Shown: piece after piece, positions 1-6,306 of the stretch
Numbering within the stretch: the stretch's first letter is position 1
How the letters are laid out: every line of letters begins with the position of its first letter
Assembly (NCBI GenBank): GCA_964403075.1
Contig: CAYOEV010000032.1
Span: 1 to 24,864, forward strand
Length of the DNA: 24,864 nt
Source: CAYOEV01 sp964403075
Lineage (GTDB): Bacteria > Bacteroidota > Bacteroidia > Cytophagales > Cyclobacteriaceae
Direction of reading: 5' to 3'
Notes under the pieces: generated by a model
The model's input: the letters and a program-made list of their open reading frames with translations, nothing else
Databases searched by the model: none
What the model was told of the DNA's origin: nothing
Made by a program: the position numbers and the translations under genes

Positions 1-1
1 C

Positions 2-2830
2 AATACGTTTGTAGGTGATCAGGCAGGTGCAGAAAATACAACTGGTAGCGGCAATACCCACCTGGGCTTTTATGCGGGCCAAAATAATAAAAGTGGGTCG
101 GGCAATACATTCATCGGCACGCAGTCTGGGCTCTCCAATATTTCAGGGCAGAATTTGATCATGTTGGGTACCCGCACAGATGTGGCAGAAGATGGATTGG
201 AAAATGCCGTGGCCATTGGCGCGAATGCCATTGCTGCGCAGAGCAATAGCATTGTATTAGGTAGTAGCGGTATGGACGTAGGAATAGGTACAAATACGCC
301 CACCCGGGAATTGGAGGTATCCGGTACGGTCTTGGCCGATATTTTTGAGTTTGCCGACGGCACCTCTATGACTACGGCTCCTTCGGGTGGTAGCAGCGTA
401 TGGAATGGAAGTGGAGACATTTATTACACCGGGGGTAATGTGGGTATTGGATTTGCCGATAGCCCAGGGGCTCGATTGGAGGTTCAGAATTTAGGTAATG
501 TGAGCACCGGCGAGACGGTGGGTGCTCGAATCATTAACAATGTTGTAAGTACTTCCAACACTACGCTGAATCGGGTAGGTTTGTCTGTATCCAATTCAGG
601 GCAATGGGGAAATGATGGGAATCCTGGTTTTGACATTGGTTTGGACGTGAGTATCGATGGCGGCGGAGGTGATCGAATCGCGGGTCGCTTTTCTGGAGGG
701 CGCGTAGAGGTGAATAATGATTTAATTGTATCCAATGAGGTACAGGCGAAAGCTGTAGAGGTGCGCAGTACTTTTCCCAATATACAAATTGTAGAAACCG
801 GCACCGGCTACCCAGCTCTTGAAATGGAACGTCAAGATATCAATAAGAACTTTATTCAGGGAGTAGACAGTGATGGAAAGTTTAGAATTGTAGATGGATT
901 CAATTTGAATAACGAATCTCTATTCCCCACCCGATTTACCATTGATGAGTCTGGAAATGTGGGGGTAGGTACTCCAAGTCCATTAAGTCCTCTTTACGTA
1001 GAGGGACTGAATACAAGTACTAATGCTACTAGTGCTACTTCCGGGGTTTTGACGGTGGAGAATCAAACGTCTGAGGGGGGCATAGGCCTTTTAAGCACGG
1101 TGGAAGGAGATGGTACTAGTGGCAATCGGTATGCAGTCGTAGGTAGATCACAGGTGGGAGGAGGTCAAAATGTGGGGGGATCGTTCGTTGCTACCAATGG
1201 TACCTCCAGTATTGGTGTTCAGGCATCTGCTTCCGGGGGTAACAGTAACTTTGGTGCTTATGCGATTGCCAGCGGAAATGAAGGCACGCAAAACTATGGT
1301 GCCGTTGGTTTGGTCGTTGGAACGGGTGAAAATTACGGTGGGTATTTCTTGGGTAACTCTAGTGGCGCAGGGGTGTATGCGAATCCTACTATAGACATAG
1401 AAGATACTGGAGGAAATAATCCTTCTTTAAATCTTGTGTCGTCTTCAGCCACCTGGTCAGTCGATCAATTAGTTGACAAGAACGCTGATCTCCGTTTTAG
1501 TCTTGATGGCAGTACTTGGATGACCCTACTAGGGAATGGTCAGATTAATATGTCACAAATCTTATCTGTTTCATCGAATCGGGCGTCAACCGTTCCCGTG
1601 TTGGAACTTACCAATTCGGCTGCCAGCTTCTTACGGATGACAGGGAATGGGTCTAATGATAATCGCTACTCGATGGGTGTGGATGAATCAGGCAATTTTC
1701 AGATCGCTAAAGGAACAGATGTTGGTAATGTTACTTCCAACAATGTGCTGACTATACGTACTGATGAAAATGTTTACATCAACGGAACAGGTTTTTCAAC
1801 AGTTCGATTTGGATCAGAAAGTGGGCCTGATCAGCGTTATGCAATTTACGCACGTGGCACCTACAGTGGTACAAATACATCTTATGGATTGTTTTCCTTG
1901 ATGTTTGGTAGTGGTTCGGGTAATTCGTATGGCATGTACGTGAATAGCGCGAGTACTACGACCGGGATTGAATATGGGATTTACACAACAGGGGAAGATT
2001 TAAATTATTTATCGGGAGACCTGAATATTGGATCAGAATTAAACGCTCCAGCCAAGGTGTCTATTGTGACTGCGGCCAATTCAAGCACCAACTACAATCT
2101 TGAACTCGAAAATACGGAAACATCATCCACTGGATTTTTTGTTCGTTTCGTTAGAGCCGGTGGATTTGTAGGCAGTATAACTGAATCATCAGGAACCGTG
2201 AGTTACAATGCATTTACCGGTTCCCACTATGCGAAGTCCTCAGAAAGCTTAACGTTAGGAGAACTGGTGACATTAAGTGGTGAATATGACCTATTAAACG
2301 GAAACAGCGGGGAACCAGTTTACGAGGTTAACCTTTCGTCCGAGCCCAATGATCCAAAAATACTTGGTACTTATATGACGTCCTTCAATGAGGAGAGTCG
2401 CGAAATACAGCAAATTTCAGCCGTGGGAAATGGTGAGATGTGGGTGGCCAATTTTGGAGAAAACATTGAAGTGGGCGATTACCTCATTTCTTCGGAGGTA
2501 CCCGGGCACGCCAAGAAGGATGTAGGCAACTATGAAGTAGCTTATGTCATTGCTAGAGCGGCAGAGCGCGTCGACTGGTCTACTGTCAGCCAAACCAATG
2601 GTGGGCACAAGGCCAAACGTATCTCTGTGTTCTTTGAAAACTTCACAGTCAATCACAAGGCCAATCAACTTGAAGAGAAAGTGGAAAAGTTGGAATTAAA
2701 ATTGGCGAAGCTAGAACAATCAATAAAACGGAAAAATGATGCGGATGAAACCGTGAAGGCAGACCTGGAAGCCATCAAAGCGGCTTTAGGCCTCAGTACC
2801 CAAACTGCCAACCAGGAAAACCATGATTAA
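2..2830 (+). CDS. Tail-fibre / YadA-head-like surface protein, 5' partial
   Basis: The frame is open from the left edge, so the true start and any signal peptide lie outside the window; a TTG at 155 is internal. The first ~50 codons are Gly/Asn repeats of the form GNTFIG..SG, followed at 206-262 by a YadA-head-like motif (AVAIGANA..SNSIVLG). Next come repeated NVGIG/GVGT..P units and several YGxY-type repeats typical of bacterial and phage 'tail fiber domain' proteins. Near the C-terminus (2474-2512) is GDYLISSEVPGHA, a module common before the end of fibre-like proteins. A charged heptad-like coiled coil (about 2665-2740) and a short tail close the protein, so trimerisation is likely (inference). 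No T9SS C-terminal sorting domain is visible. The stop overlaps the next ATG by 8 bases, implying translational coupling. The exact function is unknown; a cell-surface or extracellular fibre or adhesin is the best guess. Confidence 0.8.
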   Translation, partial: NTFVGDQAGAENTTGSGNTHLGFYAGQNNKSGSGNTFIGTQSGLSNISGQNLIMLGTRTDVAEDGLENAVAIGANAIAAQSNSIVLGSSGMDVGIGTNTPTRELEVSGTVLADIFEFADGTSMTTAPSGGSSVWNGSGDIYYTGGNVGIGFADSPGARLEVQNLGNVSTGETVGARIINNVVSTSNTTLNRVGLSVSNSGQWGNDGNPGFDIGLDVSIDGGGGDRIAGRFSGGRVEVNNDLIVSNEVQAKAVEVRSTFPNIQIVETGTGYPALEMERQDINKNFIQGVDSDGKFRIVDGFNLNNESLFPTRFTIDESGNVGVGTPSPLSPLYVEGLNTSTNATSATSGVLTVENQTSEGGIGLLSTVEGDGTSGNRYAVVGRSQVGGGQNVGGSFVATNGTSSIGVQASASGGNSNFGAYAIASGNEGTQNYGAVGLVVGTGENYGGYFLGNSSGAGVYANPTIDIEDTGGNNPSLNLVSSSATWSVDQLVDKNADLRFSLDGSTWMTLLGNGQINMSQILSVSSNRASTVPVLELTNSAASFLRMTGNGSNDNRYSMGVDESGNFQIAKGTDVGNVTSNNVLTIRTDENVYINGTGFSTVRFGSESGPDQRYAIYARGTYSGTNTSYGLFSLMFGSGSGNSYGMYVNSASTTTGIEYGIYTTGEDLNYLSGDLNIGSELNAPAKVSIVTAANSSTNYNLELENTETSSTGFFVRFVRAGGFVGSITESSGTVSYNAFTGSHYAKSSESLTLGELVTLSGEYDLLNGNSGEPVYEVNLSSEPNDPKILGTYMTSFNEESREIQQISAVGNGEMWVANFGENIEVGDYLISSEVPGHAKKDVGNYEVAYVIARAAERVDWSTVSQTNGGHKAKRISVFFENFTVNHKANQLEEKVEKLELKLAKLEQSIKRKNDADETVKADLEAIKAALGLSTQTANQENHD

Positions 2831-3953
2831 GCACCTGCTCATACTTTGGGGTGGGTGTGTATGCTTCATGACCCAAGGCCAGTCCCTGACCGTAGACGGC
2901 ATAGACTTGTCCATCACGGCAAATACGTTGATGTATGTGGATGCCGACGTAATCAATAAAGGTACGCTCACCAACGAAGGTGAACTGGTGGTGACGGGGA
3001 GTTGGATGAATGTGGGCAACTACGTTTCCGCCGCCGGAGAACTGGTGCTGAACAGTGCGGACCCACAAGTGATTAACCACAATGCACAAACCTTCCAACG
3101 CCTTACGATACGGGGCGGTGGAGACAAGCAAGTGATGAACGACCTCCAGATTTCAAGTGCCTTGGTTTTCGAATCGGGCAGGATATTGGTGGATAATATG
3201 GCAAGGATGACCCTCCAACCCGGCGTGAATGTGTCTGGTGCCGATAATGACAACTACATCATCGGGGCGATGTATTGGGAGGGAACAGGTACACTGGTTT
3301 ATCCAATCGGCACAGCAACCGAATATTTACCCGTGACACTGGCACAGGTGAATGACAACATTTCTGGGATTGGCATGATTGCTTACAGCCAGGGTCCCCC
3401 TCAGGAAGTTGCAAGCCCGTTGCGTGCAGTTTCAAATAACCGTTACTGGCAGATGATTCCATCGATTAATTTTACAGGGGCCACCATCGTACTTCCACTA
3501 TTGAATGAGCCGTTTCTACGCGAAGATGCCGATGCCCTCATTGCAGAAACGCCCAATTTAGGAGATCCCTTTTCAAGTCTGGGTGGCACCTTGTCAAATG
3601 GTCAGGTGTCTTCCGCTGCGCCGGCTTTTGGGGGTTATTATGCCATTGGGGCCGAGGACATCCGGCGTCCACCCATCCGGGTGGTCAATGCAGTAACGCC
3701 TGGGTTGAACGACGGGAAGCATGACCACCTTCAAATCGATAACATCGAATTTTATGAAAATAACCGGGTGGACATATACGACCGCACCGGGCGGCTGGTT
3801 TACCGGCAGGAAAACTACAACAACCTGGATCGGGCGTTTGTGGGTTTTGCAAACACCATCAATGACCAACGGCTGGGCAGTGGTACCTATTACTATTCCA
3901 TTGAGTTGCGAAGGGGCGAAGTTGAATCAGGATTCGTTTATTTGAAATTCTAA
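2823..3953 (+). CDS. Secreted protein with gliding-motility-type (CHU_C, type B T9SS) C-terminal domain
   Basis: This 376-residue protein has an N-terminal signal peptide (about residues 1-20, ending MTQGQ). A beta-rich, Asn/Gly-rich middle region contains NKGTLTNEGEL-like repeat turns, suggestive of a beta-helix or beta-sandwich. Residues ~287-376 match the gliding motility-associated C-terminal domain family: a VxNAVTPGxND start, a DIYDRTGRLVY core and a GTYYYSIEL...GFVYLKF end. In Flavobacterium this domain type targets proteins to the type IX secretion system with help from a PorP/SprF partner (established knowledge). Its ATG lies inside the stop region of the fibre gene (ATGATTAA), and a PorP/SprF gene follows after 4 bases. 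Inference: it is a T9SS cargo that may anchor or accompany the upstream fibre. The function of the middle region is not recognised. Confidence 0.85.
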   Translation: MIKHLLILWGGCVCFMTQGQSLTVDGIDLSITANTLMYVDADVINKGTLTNEGELVVTGSWMNVGNYVSAAGELVLNSADPQVINHNAQTFQRLTIRGGGDKQVMNDLQISSALVFESGRILVDNMARMTLQPGVNVSGADNDNYIIGAMYWEGTGTLVYPIGTATEYLPVTLAQVNDNISGIGMIAYSQGPPQEVASPLRAVSNNRYWQMIPSINFTGATIVLPLLNEPFLREDADALIAETPNLGDPFSSLGGTLSNGQVSSAAPAFGGYYAIGAEDIRRPPIRVVNAVTPGLNDGKHDHLQIDNIEFYENNRVDIYDRTGRLVYRQENYNNLDRAFVGFANTINDQRLGSGTYYYSIELRRGEVESGFVYLKF

Positions 3954-3957
3954 GGCC

Positions 3958-4866
3958 ATGAAAAAAATCACACTTATTGGCTTGACTGTTTGCTGTTCGC
4001 TAACGCTTCTGGGGCAGCAAGATCCCCTCTATAGCCAATACCAGTTTAATCAGATGATGATCAACCCGGCTTATGCGGGTATCTACAACCGTTTTTCGGC
4101 AGGTTTGATCAGCCGCTTCCAATGGGTAGGCATTGAAGGGGCACCACAGACGCATACGGTGACGGCGCAAACCGCCCTGGCCCAAGGTAGGATTGGCATT
4201 GGTGGTTTGATTCTTTCGGATCGTTTGGGTGTAAATACCAACACGGAATTTCAGATGATGTATGCCTACAACATCAAGTTTAAGGAGTCTAAGCTGTCGA
4301 TGGGTTTGCAAACCGGTCTGGTCAATTTTGGTTACAACTATAACAATCTGGAGTTGGACTACCTGGACGATCCGAGATTGAACGACCTGCAAAATGAAGA
4401 AATCAGGCCCAATTTTGGAGCGGGTTTCATGTATCTCAATCGTCGGTTTTTTGTAGGTGCGTCGGTTCCGCGTATTTTGAATGTAGATGTAAACGATGGC
4501 ATGACCGAAAGCGAACGCTACAAACGCCACTATTATTTATCGAGTGGGTTCCTGATTGACGGTGGACGCTTTACCAAATTCAAGGTTACCGGGCTTTTTC
4601 GCTACCTGGAAAACAACCGACCCTCTCACGAAATCATATTCAGTTCACTGACCGACGGCTACCTCTGGGCAGGAATCTCAATTCGGGACCTGAAGCATTA
4701 TGGGGCCTACCTGATGTTGGAGGTGAAAGACAATTTAAGGGTGGCTTATTCCTTTGAATTGCCTGCCAACTCTTTGATTCAAAGCAGCTACGGCACGCAC
4801 GAAATTGGCATCATAATAGACGCGGTTGTGATCAAAGACCAGTTTTTGGTCAATCGGTATTTTTAA
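3958..4866 (+). CDS. PorP/SprF family type IX secretion system membrane protein
   Basis: This 302-residue protein has a signal peptide (cleavage near GQQ) followed by the family hallmark QDPLYSQYQFNQ...NPAYAG at residues ~21-41. The rest has alternating beta-strand character ending IKDQFLVNRYF, consistent with an outer-membrane barrel. Family knowledge: SprF of Flavobacterium johnsoniae is needed to secrete and display the type B CTD adhesin SprB, and PorP paralogues commonly sit directly downstream of their CHU_C-domain cargo. That is the arrangement here, 4 bases after the CHU_C gene. The 3' end overlaps the convergent PAP2 phosphatase gene by 17 bases. The family is confident; the identity of the client (upstream CHU_C protein, fibre, or both) is inference. 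Confidence 0.92.
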   Translation: MKKITLIGLTVCCSLTLLGQQDPLYSQYQFNQMMINPAYAGIYNRFSAGLISRFQWVGIEGAPQTHTVTAQTALAQGRIGIGGLILSDRLGVNTNTEFQMMYAYNIKFKESKLSMGLQTGLVNFGYNYNNLELDYLDDPRLNDLQNEEIRPNFGAGFMYLNRRFFVGASVPRILNVDVNDGMTESERYKRHYYLSSGFLIDGGRFTKFKVTGLFRYLENNRPSHEIIFSSLTDGYLWAGISIRDLKHYGAYLMLEVKDNLRVAYSFELPANSLIQSSYGTHEIGIIIDAVVIKDQFLVNRYF

Positions 4867-5416
4867 AGGCCCACAAGGTGCGTTTGGTGAAATGAGCCAT
4901 GAGCCATGCCAAGGTCAGTCCCAGTAGTGCCCCAACCAGTACATCTCCCGGATAATGGACGCCAAGATAAATGCGACTGTAGCTCACCAAGAATGCCCAC
5001 AATAAAACCCACCGCAGCCAGTAATATGACGGAAGGGTCCAAACCATGAATCCTGCCAGGACGAAAGCGTTGGCAGCATGAGAGGAAGCAAACCCGAACT
5101 TACCCCCGCATCCATCTACCACATGAATGAGCGACCGAAAATCCGGTTGGTGGCAAGGGCGAAGGCGTTCAAAAAAAGGTTTCATGAAGGAAGCCGTCAA
5201 CTGGTCGGTCATGGTCACAGCGAGCAGCACGCCCACCAGCGGGATCCATCCCAGCCTGCCATGCTGTCGGAAAAAGAGGTAGATAAAAAAGGCGTAGAGC
5301 GGTACCCAAACCCATTTGGCAGATAAGAAGATCATGATTTCGTTGAGGTATGGATAGCCCCAGCCGTTGAGGGCAGACATGACGGCCCGATCGATGGAAT
5401 CTAATTGTTCAAACAT
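4850..5416 (-). CDS. PAP2 family phosphatase, membrane-bound
   Basis: The 188-residue product carries the three phosphatidic-acid-phosphatase-2 motifs: K79..R86P87 (KPFFERLRP), S112-H113 (FASSHA, a variant of PSGH) and S147R148....H154..D158 (SRIYLGVHYPGD). Hydrophobic segments at about 35-50, 57-73, 115-130, 135-147 and 157-175 suit an inner-membrane lipid phosphatase; likely substrates are undecaprenyl pyrophosphate, phosphatidate or lipid A phosphates, but the sequence does not decide. I use the ATG at 5416, which overlaps the hemF stop (ATGTTTGA); a TTG four codons upstream is possible. It is the last gene of the tamL-hemF-pap2 run, and its 3' end overlaps the porP-like gene. Confidence 0.9.
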   Translation of the reverse strand: MFEQLDSIDRAVMSALNGWGYPYLNEIMIFLSAKWVWVPLYAFFIYLFFRQHGRLGWIPLVGVLLAVTMTDQLTASFMKPFFERLRPCHQPDFRSLIHVVDGCGGKFGFASSHAANAFVLAGFMVWTLPSYYWLRWVLLWAFLVSYSRIYLGVHYPGDVLVGALLGLTLAWLMAHFTKRTLWAFKNTD

Positions 5417-6305
5417 TGACCCAGTCAATTCCTTTTCTGAGCCAGCTCAGTGTTTGTCCTTCTTCGCTGGCCGGATCTGGCTGGAGATCGTAAGCCCATC
5501 GGGCTTCTGCGGGCAGGCTCATCAGGATGGACTCGGTTCGTCCGTCTGTTTCAAGACCAAACTTCGTACCCTTATCCCAAACCAGATTGAATTCGACATA
5601 ACGGCCACGTCGGATCAACTGCCATTCTTTTTCCTTCGGAATCACCGGTTCATTACGGGCATCAATCTGTTGCTGGTAGAGGGTCAGAAAACTGTGGCCT
5701 ACGGTCTGAACGAAAGCCCATCGGTCTTCCAATGAAAAGTTGTCGTTGTCACTTAGGTGATCAAAAAAAATACCGCCAACACCGCGTGTTTCTTTGCGAT
5801 GTTTCAGGTAGAAATAGTCATCTGCCCATTCTTTGAATTTGGGATAATAATTGGTGTGGTGCGCATCGCAGGTGGCTTTTAATCCCTCATGAAATTGCCT
5901 GGCCAAAGCAGGTTGCACATAATGCGGGGTAAGGTCGATGCCGCCGCCAAACCAAAAAGTACCATGGCTCATTTCAAAATATCGAACGTTCATGTGTATG
6001 ATCGGCACCCTGGGATGATGCGGGTGTAAGACTATGGAAACACCTGTAGCCAGAAAGTCACCAGGGGCTACCTTCAATGCCTGCTGGATACTCTCCGGCA
6101 TGGGTCCGTGTACTGCGGAAAAGTTGACCCCCCCTTTTTCAATCAGTTGTCCGCCTTGAATGATGCGCGTTCTACCCCCGCCACCAGTGGGTCTGTCCCA
6201 TAGGTCCTCTCTAAACCGGGCCTGCCCATCCAATTCTTCCAGTCCCTGACAAATGTGATCCTGTAGTAAACGAAAACCATCTATAATCTGCTCGCTTGTT
6301 GCCAT
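5409..6305 (-). CDS. hemF: Oxygen-dependent coproporphyrinogen III oxidase
   Basis: The 298-residue enzyme oxidatively decarboxylates coproporphyrinogen III to protoporphyrinogen IX using O2, in haem synthesis. Visible family signatures are RPTGGGGRTRIIQGG (38-52), GGVNFSAVHG (58-67), the block with H104, NVRYFE and GGGIDLTP (106-127), the KEWADDYFYLKHR region and the C-terminal RGRYVEFNLVWDKGT. The length is normal for HemF. The frame stays open 52 codons further upstream, but that extension runs through the tamL coding region and is not HemF-like. The ATG at 6305 lies one base after the tamL stop (TGA-G-ATG). The 3' end overlaps the PAP2 start. Its presence implies aerobic haem synthesis. 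Confidence 0.96.
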   Translation of the reverse strand: MATSEQIIDGFRLLQDHICQGLEELDGQARFREDLWDRPTGGGGRTRIIQGGQLIEKGGVNFSAVHGPMPESIQQALKVAPGDFLATGVSIVLHPHHPRVPIIHMNVRYFEMSHGTFWFGGGIDLTPHYVQPALARQFHEGLKATCDAHHTNYYPKFKEWADDYFYLKHRKETRGVGGIFFDHLSDNDNFSLEDRWAFVQTVGHSFLTLYQQQIDARNEPVIPKEKEWQLIRRGRYVEFNLVWDKGTKFGLETDGRTESILMSLPAEARWAYDLQPDPASEEGQTLSWLRKGIDWVNV

Positions 6306-6306
6306 C

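Noticed and set aside
4000..4530. 176-codon open frame on the minus strand opposite the PorP/SprF gene
   Set aside because: The sequence has no family features, and the plus-strand product is a clear PorP/SprF protein over the same bases.
5078..5735. Two plus-strand frames opposite the PAP2 and hemF genes
   Set aside because: No family features; both lie over conserved catalytic motifs of the minus-strand genes.
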